From NCBI GenBank assembly GCA_015711955.1, contig JACVJK010000019.1:1-33301 (forward strand): a stretch of 33,301 bases of DNA, written 5' to 3'. The notes under the pieces were generated by a model, which worked only from the letters and a program-made list of their open reading frames with translations, had not been told where the DNA came from and ran no database searches. This DNA is from Actinomycetota bacterium (GTDB lineage: Bacteria; Actinomycetota; Geothermincolia; Geothermincolales; RBG-13-55-18). The translations under genes and the position numbers were made by a program. Below, piece by piece: positions 23,146-30,837 of this stretch (position 1 is its first letter; the number at the start of each line of letters is the position of its first letter).

Positions 23146-23163
23146 AGACTGACCGGTTGGTCT
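23146..23163. promoter_or_regulatory. Probable TetR operator
   Basis: agactgaccggttggtct is an 18-bp dyad in which 14 of 18 positions are self-complementary, centred on accggt. It starts 1 nt after the -10 box and ends 17 nt before the tetR-like start codon, the standard place for an autoregulatory TetR-family operator. Confidence 0.6.
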
Positions 23164-23180
23164 AATCACGCCTCGGGGGA

Positions 23181-23858
23181 ATGCGAAAGAGTCTGGGGCT
23201 GCGGCGCAACCCGTCCAAGGACGAAAGGGAAAAGACCTTGAAGGAGGCGGCGCTCAAGGTCTTTTCCCAAAAGGGCTACCATAGGGCCACCATGTCCGAG
23301 ATAGCCCTAGAGGCAGGCTACGGCAAAGGAACCCTCTACTGGTATTGGAGGTCCAAGGAAGACCTCTATTTCTCCCTCATAGAGGACATGCACCGGGAGT
23401 TCCTCCGGGTAGTGGAGGAATGCGTTGTCGGGGATGAGCCCGCCTTTTGCAAGCTTGAAAAAATGGGCCATCAGGTGGTGGACCTCTATTACAGGCTGCG
23501 CGATTACTGCAAACTCTCCTGGAAGATGAGGGCTGAGGAATTGGAGACCTTTTCCCCTCAATACGTGGAGAGGCTCCGGGACTACATAAAAAGGACCAAG
23601 GAGGCCCTCGCCACCATCATGAGGCAGGGGGTCGAGGAGGGACTCTTCCCACCCCATGACCCCTATTACCTCGCCTGCATTCTCATGGGGCTCATCGAGG
23701 GCCTGGAGATCCAGTGGCTGGAGGATTCCCAGGCCTTTGACCTGCGCAAGGGCATGCAAATAATTCTCGATTTCTTCGGAAAGCACTTGATCCCCGCCGC
23801 GGAATGTCTCCCGCGGGAGGACAAAATGGGCATCATCGGCGAGGAGGTGGATCCATGA
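23181..23858 (+). CDS. TetR/AcrR family transcriptional regulator
   Basis: This 225-residue repressor-type regulator has an N-terminal DNA-binding domain at about residues 17-65. The helix-turn-helix reads TMSEIALEAGYGKGTLYWYW, followed by the typical SKEDLYFSLIEDM. The rest is an all-helical ligand-binding domain with a hydrophobic stretch YYLACILMGLIEGLEI near the end. The ATG lies close behind a gggggga-like site. The stop codon overlaps the ATG of the next gene as ATGA (23855-23858), so the regulator and the catabolic genes are translationally coupled. Together with the dyad beside the promoter this indicates autorepression relieved by an effector, plausibly a substrate or CoA/sugar intermediate of the pathway. 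Confidence 0.93.
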   Translation: MRKSLGLRRNPSKDEREKTLKEAALKVFSQKGYHRATMSEIALEAGYGKGTLYWYWRSKEDLYFSLIEDMHREFLRVVEECVVGDEPAFCKLEKMGHQVVDLYYRLRDYCKLSWKMRAEELETFSPQYVERLRDYIKRTKEALATIMRQGVEEGLFPPHDPYYLACILMGLIEGLEIQWLEDSQAFDLRKGMQIILDFFGKHLIPAAECLPREDKMGIIGEEVDP

Positions 23859-25075
23859 AGACCCTGGCGGTACTGGGAGGGTGCGGCGCAGTGGGCGGCA
23901 CCGCGGTGAGGGTGCTGGCCACCACCCGGTATTTCGACCAAATTTACATAGCCGACCGGGAGGTGGAGGAGGCCCGCAGGATGGCAGAGGAACTGGGAAA
24001 GGAACGCTTCGAGGCCTATGCCTTGGACGCGGATGACCCACAAAGCGTGAGGGGGATCATGGGCAGGGCAGACTTGGTCCTCAACTGCGTGGGTCCCTTC
24101 TATCACTACGGGCCGATCCTGCTGAGGGCGGCCATCGACATGGGAGTCGACTACGTGGACATATGCGATGACATGGACGCCACCGCCGAGATGCTGGAGC
24201 TCGACGGGGAGGCTAAGGCAAAGGGCGTTTCGGCTCTGGTGGGTATGGGGAGCTCGCCGGGCATGGCCAACCTGTTGGTTCGCTTCTGTGCCGAGCGCAT
24301 GTTGGACCAGGTGGATTCGGTGGACATCTATCATGCCCACGGCGGCGAGCCGGTGGAGGGACCGGCGGTGATAAAACACCGCTTCCATTCCATGGAGATA
24401 GATATCCCGGTTTTCTTGGACGGGGAATTCCGCACGGTACGCCTGTTCGAGGATAGCGGGAGAGCCCTGGAAGAAGAGACCGAGTTCAAGAACATCGGCA
24501 CATATCCCGTTTACGCCTATCCCCACCCGGAGACCATCACCCTTCCCAAGTACATCAAGGGGGTGAGGAGGGTCACCAATTTGGGACTGGTCCTCCCCGT
24601 CGCCTACGCGGAGCTCATAAAGAGCATGGTGAGACTGGGGCTGACCTCGGACGAGCCCCTGGATGTGCAGGGCCAAAAGGTCATTCCCCGGGAGTTCGCC
24701 GTCGCCTTCGTCCTCTCCCGAAGGCAGAAGCTGCTCGAAGAGGCGGGCATCACCGAGCCCATGGGATGCTTGAAAATCGTGGTGAAAGGGCTGAAGGACG
24801 GCGAGCCCCATACCTATGTCTTCTCCATGACTTCCAAGGGAATGGGTATGGGCGAGGGCACGGGAATACCGGCCGCCTTGGGTGCCATAGCCATGAGCGA
24901 GGGCATGATAGCCCTCAAGGGCGTCTTCCCTCCCGAAGCAGCTCTGGATCCCATGGACATGATAAGGCTAGCTGGAGAGGTCATCAGGTCCTCGGGCAAG
25001 GGCGAGTCTGTTCCCCTCTACATCGACCACATAGATCAGCACGGGAGGACGGAATCCCTGGATCTCAAGTTCTGA
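23855..25075 (+). CDS. Saccharopine-dehydrogenase-like NAD(P)-dependent oxidoreductase
   Basis: This 406-residue protein has an N-terminal Rossmann domain: TLAVLGGCGAVGGTAVRVL (GxGxxG type, residues 3-21), then YIADREVEEARRMAEEL with an acidic/basic ribose-phosphate position. VLNCVGPFYHYGPILLRAAID and VDYVDICDD (about 82-115) are hallmark strands of the saccharopine dehydrogenase/Lys9-like family. The C-terminal part carries the substrate domain and ends with an SLDLKF strand. The start ATG 23855 overlaps the TetR stop and is preceded by gaggaggtgg. Family members act on saccharopine, homospermidine, carboxynorspermidine and other substrates, so the name does not fix the substrate. Placement before a sugar kinase and a RuBisCO-like protein points to oxidation of a polyol or sugar-acid-like compound. 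Confidence 0.88.
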   Translation: MKTLAVLGGCGAVGGTAVRVLATTRYFDQIYIADREVEEARRMAEELGKERFEAYALDADDPQSVRGIMGRADLVLNCVGPFYHYGPILLRAAIDMGVDYVDICDDMDATAEMLELDGEAKAKGVSALVGMGSSPGMANLLVRFCAERMLDQVDSVDIYHAHGGEPVEGPAVIKHRFHSMEIDIPVFLDGEFRTVRLFEDSGRALEEETEFKNIGTYPVYAYPHPETITLPKYIKGVRRVTNLGLVLPVAYAELIKSMVRLGLTSDEPLDVQGQKVIPREFAVAFVLSRRQKLLEEAGITEPMGCLKIVVKGLKDGEPHTYVFSMTSKGMGMGEGTGIPAALGAIAMSEGMIALKGVFPPEAALDPMDMIRLAGEVIRSSGKGESVPLYIDHIDQHGRTESLDLKF

Positions 25076-25105
25076 CGAGGCGCCTTGACGACCGTGGAGG
25101 GAGTC

Positions 25106-26668
25106 GTGGGAGAAGGCAAGTTGATCCTCAGCTACGACGTGGGCACCGGAGGCGTTAAGGCCGCCCTGGTGGACCTTTCCGGGGAGGTGATAGCCAAAAC
25201 CTTCCAGGCTTACCCCCTTCACCATCCCAAGCCGCACTGGGCGGAACAGGATCCGGAGGATTGGTGGAAGGCGGTCTGCGTCGCCACTGAGCAGCTCATG
25301 TCCCAAGCGGGGGTGGCGCCGGACAAGGTGGCGGGCCTGGGCTTTGCCTGCCAGATGATGGGATTGGTGGCGGTGAACCCAAAAGGCAGACCCCTCCGGC
25401 CGGCGGTCATATGGATGGATAACCGGGCCGAGGACCAGGCGAAGAGGCTGGTGAGGAAGATCGGTGGGCCCCGGGTGGCCATGCTTCTCGCCGGGGCCGT
25501 GCCATCGGGGAAGGACGTGGTGTGCAAGCTTCAATGGATGAGGGAGGAGGAGCCCCGGGTATTCCGGGAGACCCACAAATTCCTGGACGTCACCGGTTAT
25601 CTCGTGTGTAGGGCCACAGGAGAGATGGTCATGGACCACACGGCCGGAGGGGTCACGGGGTTGCTCGATTCCAAAACCCGGGATTGGTCCCGTTTTCTGG
25701 CGAGGATACTCGGGGTTCCGCTAAGCAAGCTGCCGAAGTTGAAGGCCTGCACCGAGGTGGTGGGAGGTCTCAAGAGGGAAGCTGCCCTCGAGATGGGCTT
25801 GGTTCCCCGTTTGCCAGTGATCGCAGGCATGGGTGATGTGCCCGCCGCCGCCACCGGTTCGGGCGCCCTGGAAGATGGGGACGCTCATTATTATCTGGGG
25901 ACCTCGGGGTGGTTGTGCGTGAGCGTCAGAAGGCCGGTGAACATCGGAAGGCACGGAATGGTTTCGGTGGTTTCGCCGGACCCGGAGATGTTCTTGCTCA
26001 TAGGGGAGACGGAGACGGCCGGGGCATGCCTCAGGTGGTTCGCGGAACACCTCTCAAGGCCCGAGGAGAGGGAAGCCGCGGCTCAGAGGGGTGGGGAGAT
26101 GGCCATTTTCGAGGTTCTGGACGAGGTGGCGGGAGAGGTGGAGCCAGGAGCCGGAAGACTGCTGTTCGCACCCTGGATGTTCGGGGAGAGGTCCCCCATC
26201 ACCGATGTGTCGCTGCGCAGCGCCTTCGTGAACCTCTCACTGGAACACGGGAGGGAGCATCTACTCCGATCCATCTACGAAGGTGTGGCCTTCAACTGTC
26301 GTTGGCTCCTGGAGGTGGCTGAAAGGAAAGGTTACCCTTGCCGCACGTTGAGGGCCATAGGGGGAGGGGCTCGCAGCGACCTGTGGATGCAGATACTCTC
26401 CGACGTCACCGAGAGGACGGTGGAAGCGGTGAAGAACCCGCAGGAGGCGGGGGCCGTGGGATGTGCCTTGGCGGTGGCGGTGGGATTGGGAAGGCTGAGG
26501 AGGTATAGGGACATAAAGGGCACCGTTAGGTTGAGGAGGACCTTCAGGCCACGTCGGGAGTACTGCCGGGTATATGGGGAGATGTACGCGTCCTTCAAGT
26601 GTCTTTACGAGAGCATAAGGGGCATATGCCGGGAACTTAACGAGGGGGGGAAAGCCTGTGAGGTTTAG
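25106..26668 (+). CDS. FGGY-family carbohydrate kinase (xylulokinase-like)
   Basis: This sugar kinase of about 520 residues would transfer phosphate from ATP to a sugar, polyol or sugar acid. Motifs in order: the N-terminal LSYDVGTGGVKAALVDLSG phosphate loop, AEQDPEDWWKAV, PAVIWMDNRAEDQA, and TGLLDSKTRDWS. The likely catalytic aspartate lies in AGMGDVPAAATGSG, then YYLGTSGWL, and the C-terminal FGGY block AIGGGARSDLWMQILSDV with EAGAVGCAL. I place the start at GTG 25106 with ggaggga 3 nt upstream, giving a usual N-terminus; TTG 25085 is an alternative that adds seven residues. It differs clearly from glpK at 15560 and is closest in layout to XylB-type kinases. It lies about 30 nt after the oxidoreductase and 50 nt before the RuBisCO-like gene. 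Confidence 0.92.
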   Translation: MGEGKLILSYDVGTGGVKAALVDLSGEVIAKTFQAYPLHHPKPHWAEQDPEDWWKAVCVATEQLMSQAGVAPDKVAGLGFACQMMGLVAVNPKGRPLRPAVIWMDNRAEDQAKRLVRKIGGPRVAMLLAGAVPSGKDVVCKLQWMREEEPRVFRETHKFLDVTGYLVCRATGEMVMDHTAGGVTGLLDSKTRDWSRFLARILGVPLSKLPKLKACTEVVGGLKREAALEMGLVPRLPVIAGMGDVPAAATGSGALEDGDAHYYLGTSGWLCVSVRRPVNIGRHGMVSVVSPDPEMFLLIGETETAGACLRWFAEHLSRPEEREAAAQRGGEMAIFEVLDEVAGEVEPGAGRLLFAPWMFGERSPITDVSLRSAFVNLSLEHGREHLLRSIYEGVAFNCRWLLEVAERKGYPCRTLRAIGGGARSDLWMQILSDVTERTVEAVKNPQEAGAVGCALAVAVGLGRLRRYRDIKGTVRLRRTFRPRREYCRVYGEMYASFKCLYESIRGICRELNEGGKACEV

Positions 26669-26718
26669 CTGAATAAAGAGGAAAGGAAGGCGGTTTTCGC
26701 GAGAAGGGGGTGATCATC

Positions 26719-28053
26719 GTGCTCCACTACGAGGCGCAGCCAAGGGGTCTGCCGGAGATCGTCTACGACGACGATTACATCGTGGCCACTTATTACACCG
26801 CGCTGCCCCGGGACCTGATCATGTACCACCTGGCGCCATTTCTGGCCATAGAACAGTCCACGGGGACCTGGACGCCGGTTCCAGGGGAGACGCCGGAGGT
26901 GAGGGCCAAGCATGTGGCCAAGGTCATAGGCATTTACGAGGTCCCCAATTTCGAGTTCGAGGTACCCAGGGACGTGGTGGAACGCACTTACGTGGTGCAG
27001 ATAGCCTTCCCGTATCGCAACATAGAGAGCCAGATACCCATGCTCCTCACCGCGGTGGTGGGTAACATATCCTCCGGGGGCAAGATAAAGCTTCTGGACT
27101 TGAGCTTTCCCAAGAAGTACACCGACGGATTCCAGGGCCCCAAGTTCGGGATAGAAGGGATCAGGAAGATCCTGGGGGTGTACGACCGGCCGCTGTTGAA
27201 CAACATGATCAAGCCCTGCACCGGGTATTCCTGTGAGTTGGGGGAAAAGTTGTTCTACGAGGCCGCCTTGGGGGGCTGTGACTGCGTCAAGGACGACGAA
27301 CTTTTGGCGGACATGGAGTTCAACCGGGTAGTGGATCGGGTCAAGCGCTACATGGCCATGGAGAAGAAGGTCTATGAGGAGACCGGGGAACGGACCCTGT
27401 ACACCGTTAATGTCTCCGGACCCATCCCGCACATGTTCGAGGTGGCAAAAAGGGCGGTGGATGCGGGGGCCAACGCCATCATGGTCAATTACTTGGCGGT
27501 GGGCTTTCCCGCCCTGCAGGCGTTGGCGGAGGACCCCGACATCAACGTCCCCATCCTGGCTCACATGGACTGCGCTGGCGCCCTATACGAGTCTCCCATC
27601 TCAGGGATCTCCTCCCACTTGGTGATGGCCAAACTGCCCAGGTTGGCGGGAGCCGACATCATCGTATTCCCGGCTCCCTACGGAAAAGCGCCCTATCTGA
27701 AGGACAGGTTCCTGGTCACCGCCGATACCATGCATTACCCCATGCACGGGATCAAACCCACCATGCCCATGCCCTCCGGGGGTATCACTCCCCAGGTGGT
27801 TCCCGTGTGCGTGGGGGACATAGGCTGGGACATAATGATCGGTTCCGGTGGGGGCATCCATGCCCACCCCATGGGGCCGGTGGCGGGGGCCAGGGCGTTC
27901 CGCCAGGCCATCGAAGCCACCATGAGGGGGATCCCGTTGGAGGAGTACGCCAAGGACCATCAGGAACTGGCGGTGGCCCTCGGGCTGTGGAGCGGGATCT
28001 TTAGGGAGACCACGGCGGAGACTGGGATCGAGGCCAAGGCCGAGCATTTGTGA
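26719..28053 (+). CDS. RuBisCO-like protein (form IV, RLP)
   Basis: This 444-residue homologue of the RuBisCO large subunit has an N-terminal DDDYIVATYY and EQSTGTW, the N-domain VVGNISSG, and a C-terminal TIM barrel. By eye alignment it keeps the barrel lysine of the KP motif (K165), the carbamate/metal set K191-D192-D193-E194 (GGCDCVKDDE), H282, loop-6 lysine K323, S353 in SGGI and the GGGIHAHPMGP phosphate block. It lacks the second lysine of KPKLG (C167), the arginine after the barrel His (M283) and the HSGT loop His (VFPAP). Loss of these argues against CO2 fixation and for an RLP that enolizes, isomerizes or decarboxylates a phosphorylated sugar-like substrate. GTG 26719 is chosen because aagggggtgatc, nearly the full anti-Shine-Dalgarno complement, lies just upstream; GTG 26710 lies within it. 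Confidence 0.94.
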   Translation: MLHYEAQPRGLPEIVYDDDYIVATYYTALPRDLIMYHLAPFLAIEQSTGTWTPVPGETPEVRAKHVAKVIGIYEVPNFEFEVPRDVVERTYVVQIAFPYRNIESQIPMLLTAVVGNISSGGKIKLLDLSFPKKYTDGFQGPKFGIEGIRKILGVYDRPLLNNMIKPCTGYSCELGEKLFYEAALGGCDCVKDDELLADMEFNRVVDRVKRYMAMEKKVYEETGERTLYTVNVSGPIPHMFEVAKRAVDAGANAIMVNYLAVGFPALQALAEDPDINVPILAHMDCAGALYESPISGISSHLVMAKLPRLAGADIIVFPAPYGKAPYLKDRFLVTADTMHYPMHGIKPTMPMPSGGITPQVVPVCVGDIGWDIMIGSGGGIHAHPMGPVAGARAFRQAIEATMRGIPLEEYAKDHQELAVALGLWSGIFRETTAETGIEAKAEHL

Positions 28054-28092
28054 GCCAAGGTCGAGGTCTGGTCCTGTTTTTTGCGAACCCAA

Positions 28093-28111
28093 CCGTTTTG
28101 GGAAAAAACGG
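28093..28111 (+). terminator. Weak hairpin after the RuBisCO-like operon
   Basis: ccgtttt (28093-28099) pairs with aaaacgg (28105-28111) around a 5-nt loop. A T-run lies before it (28075-28080) rather than after it, so its role as terminator is doubtful. The rest of 28054-28260 has only short complementary segments and the gaggagg site of the next gene. Confidence 0.3.
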
Positions 28112-28260
28112 CCCCCCCTTGCCCTTGCCGTTTCCCAACCTTGGGCACGGTTTTACGTTGGTCGGGCAGGAAGGCCGCCTCAAGACGTGGAATTAGGATG
28201 GAGAGGCGGGAGGGTTAGTCGGAAGAACTAGTTCATCTGCCGATCGAGGAGGCTTGAGAA

Positions 28261-29028
28261 TTGAGGTTTGACGTCGATCGTTCATCCGGTGCTTCCGGAG
28301 TGTTCAGGCGCGAGGGGGACAGGGTGCTCATCGATGCCCGTTCCCTCCATTACCGGGAGCTAAACGGCATGGTTCAGAAAGCATCTCGGGAGGGCGTGGG
28401 GGATATCGAGATCCACCGAGTTCGTGGGCATCCGTATATCGGCACGGGCTTGAGGGGCAAACTGAGAATAAGGGTATGGGGTGACGTGGGGGACGACCTG
28501 GGCGCGCTCATGGACGGCCCGGAAATCGAGGTGGAGGGCTCTGCCGCCAAGGACTTGGGTAACGGCATGAGGGGGGGAAGGATCGTGGTCCGGGGTTGGG
28601 CGGGAGAAGGGGCTGGGAAGGGCATGAAAGGGGGGCGCGTGTTCGTCGGAGGGGACGTGGGGCCCAGGGCAGCCCTTCACATGCAGGAGCTTTGGTATGG
28701 AAGTCCGGTCATGGTAGTGGGAGGGCGCGCCGGCGACCTGCTGGGGGAGTATATGGCAGGAGGAATGGTGATTGTTCTCAACCGAAACATGGAGGAGGGC
28801 GAGGGGTATCCCACTGGGATCGGGTACGGCATGTCCGGTGGGAGCATATATTTCCGCGGCCTCTTGCGGGCCGACCAGGTGGCGGAATCTGCCAGGATCG
28901 AGGTGGTGGAGGGGGAGGGTCTTTGGGAGATTGCCGACAATGTCCGCGAGTTCTGCCAAATCTTCGGTGGGGATCCCGAGATGCTCCTGGCGGGAAAATA
29001 TTGCCGCATCTCCTCCGCCCGGATTTGA
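28261..29028 (+). CDS. Stand-alone GXGXG domain protein (glutamate synthase alpha C-terminal, GltB3-like)
   Basis: This 255-residue protein consists almost wholly of the right-handed parallel beta-helix found at the C-terminus of glutamate synthase and in related proteins such as FwdC/FmdC. Gly-rich turns recur: GTGLRGKL, AAKDLGNGMRGG, EGAGKGMKGGRV, GDLLGEYMAGGM and GIGYGMSGGS. The end (EIADNVREFCQIFGGDPEMLLAGKY) is typical of GltB3-type stand-alone subunits. The start is TTG 28261 with gaggagg 9 nt upstream. In split glutamate synthases this domain is structural and works with separate amidotransferase and FMN subunits; neither is in the window. Proximity to glnA supports a nitrogen-assimilation role. 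Confidence 0.85.
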   Translation: MRFDVDRSSGASGVFRREGDRVLIDARSLHYRELNGMVQKASREGVGDIEIHRVRGHPYIGTGLRGKLRIRVWGDVGDDLGALMDGPEIEVEGSAAKDLGNGMRGGRIVVRGWAGEGAGKGMKGGRVFVGGDVGPRAALHMQELWYGSPVMVVGGRAGDLLGEYMAGGMVIVLNRNMEEGEGYPTGIGYGMSGGSIYFRGLLRADQVAESARIEVVEGEGLWEIADNVREFCQIFGGDPEMLLAGKYCRISSARI

Positions 29029-29119
29029 CCTCAAAAGGCCTCACGGCACGTGATTGGGAACCCTTAGACACGGTAGCGCCCTTTCGGCGAGGCACTCGCT
29101 CCAATCGGGACCTTCACCC

Positions 29120-29168
29120 ATAACCCCTCCGTAACCGGGATTTAACTTTTCCGAAAAAACCAAGTAAC
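29120..29168 (+). promoter_or_regulatory. Five 11-bp-phased TAAC-type half-sites upstream of glnA (GlnR/PhoP-like operator)
   Basis: Five 5-mers are spaced exactly 11 bp apart: ATAAC (29120), GTAAC (29131), TTAAC (29142), GAAAA (29153) and GTAAC (29164). Actinobacterial GlnR binds alternating GTnAC and GAAAC half-sites with 6-nt spacers, and PhoP also uses 11-bp direct repeats. A weak -10-like TACCAT follows at 29179-29184 with no good -35, as expected for an activator-dependent promoter. The array is 73 nt ahead of the glnA start. Confidence 0.6.
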
Positions 29169-29240
29169 CATAGCCATCTACCATGGACGTGAGAGGCGAG
29201 TGGTCACGCACATAAGGGGCAAAGGTGAAAGGAGGAGAAA

Positions 29241-30581
29241 ATGGCCAGCGAGAGAGAAGAAGCCAAGGAGTACGTGATCAGGATGGCTCATGAGAACAAC
29301 GTGCGCTTCGTGAGGCTCTGGTTCACCGACATCCTGGGGTTCCTCAAGAGCTTCGCCATCACCATTGGCGAGTTGGAGGAGGCCTTGGAGGACGGGATGG
29401 GGTTCGATGGATCCTCCATAGAGGGTTATGCCCGCATCGACGAGAGCGACATGATCGCCTTGCCCGACCCCAACACCTTCTGCATACTTCCCTGGCGCCA
29501 TCGGGACGGCCACGCGGTAGCCCGCATGTTCTGCGACATACTTAAGCCCGGGGGGGAGCCCTACGAGAAGGATCCCCGCTTCGTCCTAAAGAGGAACCTG
29601 GAAGAGGCCAAGAAGATGGGTTACACCTTTTACGTGGGCCCCGAGCTGGAGTTCTTCTACTTCAGGTCTTCCGAGAAACCTGAGGTGCTGGACCGGGGCG
29701 GTTATTTCGACCTAACCCCTCTGGATCTCGCCTCCGACCTGCGGCGGGAGACCATCTTGGCCTTGGAGGAGATGGGTATCGAGGTGGAGTACAGCCACCA
29801 CGAGGTGGGTCCCAGTCAGCACGAGATAGACATGCGCTACGCCGATGCCCTCACCATGGCCGACAACGCCATGACCTTCCGCTTGGTGGTGAAGGAGGTG
29901 GCCTTGATGCACGGCGTGCACGCCACCTTCATGCCCAAGCCCCTTTACGGCGAGAACGGATCGGGCATGCACACCCACATGTCCCTTTTCCAGGGCGACC
30001 GTAACGCGTTCTTCGACCCCGATGACCCCTATCACCTCTCCGACGTGGCCAAGAAGTTCATCGCTGGACTGCTGACACATGCCCCGGAGATAACCCTGGT
30101 GTGCAACCAGTGGGTGAATTCCTACAAACGTCTGGTCCCTGGGTACGAGGCCCCCGTCTACATCACCTGGGCGGTGCGGAACCGCTCTGACCTGATAAGG
30201 GTACCTGAATACAAGCCGGGGAAAGAGAAGGCCACCCGCATAGAGTTCCGATCGCCTGACCCGGCCTGCAACCCTTACCTGGCCTTCTCTTGCATGCTGG
30301 CGGCGGGCCTGGAGGGCATCAAGAAGGGATATGAGCTACCTCCCATGGTCAACCGTAACGTTTACGAGCTCACCGAGAAGGAGAGGGAGGAATTGGGCAT
30401 CAGGCAACTTCCGGAAGACCTATGGGAGGCCATCCTGATCGCCGAGAAGAGCGAGTTGCTCCGGAGGACCTTAGGGGATGCGGTGTTCGAATCCCTCATA
30501 GAGAACAAGAAGATCGAATGGGAGAGGTATAGGGCTCAGGTCACGGAGTGGGAACTCGTCAACTACCTGCCCGTGCTGTAG
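29241..30581 (+). CDS. glnA: Glutamine synthetase, type I (GSI-alpha-like)
   Basis: This 446-residue dodecamer-forming enzyme makes glutamine from glutamate, ammonia and ATP. Signatures are MGFDGSSIEGYARIDESD, the metal/ATP block YVGPELEFFYF, EVGPSQHEIDMRYADAL, FMPKPLYGENGSGMHTHMSL (ammonia and His sites), NSYKRLVPGYEAPVYITWA and RIEFRSPDPACNPYLAFS. The C-terminal stretch around VNRNVYELTEKEREELGI lacks the NLYDLPPE adenylylation tyrosine motif of GSI-beta enzymes, and the length is that of GSI-alpha, so control is probably by feedback and transcription. A strong aaaggaggagaaa site precedes the ATG. The GXGXG protein is immediately upstream, but the 212-nt gap with a phased operator implies its own promoter. 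Confidence 0.97.
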   Translation: MASEREEAKEYVIRMAHENNVRFVRLWFTDILGFLKSFAITIGELEEALEDGMGFDGSSIEGYARIDESDMIALPDPNTFCILPWRHRDGHAVARMFCDILKPGGEPYEKDPRFVLKRNLEEAKKMGYTFYVGPELEFFYFRSSEKPEVLDRGGYFDLTPLDLASDLRRETILALEEMGIEVEYSHHEVGPSQHEIDMRYADALTMADNAMTFRLVVKEVALMHGVHATFMPKPLYGENGSGMHTHMSLFQGDRNAFFDPDDPYHLSDVAKKFIAGLLTHAPEITLVCNQWVNSYKRLVPGYEAPVYITWAVRNRSDLIRVPEYKPGKEKATRIEFRSPDPACNPYLAFSCMLAAGLEGIKKGYELPPMVNRNVYELTEKEREELGIRQLPEDLWEAILIAEKSELLRRTLGDAVFESLIENKKIEWERYRAQVTEWELVNYLPVL

Positions 30582-30625
30582 GGAAATTCCTCCCGAACGC
30601 CTTCGTTCAGGAACTCTTGTGGTCA

Positions 30626-30657
30626 GGAGGGAAGCCCCGCCGGAAGGGCTTCCCTCC
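30626..30657. terminator. Strong hairpin between convergent genes
   Basis: ggagggaagccc (30626-30637) pairs perfectly over 12 bp with gggcttccctcc (30646-30657) around an 8-nt loop. A short T-rich stretch follows. It separates glnA (+) from the dehydratase genes (-) and probably serves both. A smaller gaacg-cctt-cgttc hairpin lies just upstream. The rest of 30582-30837 shows no gene. Confidence 0.7.
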
Positions 30658-30837
30658 ACTTCCTTCCGGGATACTGACTCCCGAATTCGTTCCGGCCCTT
30701 GATAAGGTCACTCTCGTTGGCCGCTGACGACGGCCTTTCCCGCGGGAATCCAAGGGATACTCTTCGTTACCGCGGGCACACCCCCCATTTTTACCTGCCC
30801 TGACCGATGGCTCGCGGGAGGCAAGTCCGTTTGAGGC

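Noticed and set aside
26719-28053. True carbon-fixing RuBisCO
   Set aside because: Key residues differ (KPCTG, HMD, VFPAP), and there is no phosphoribulokinase or small subunit nearby.
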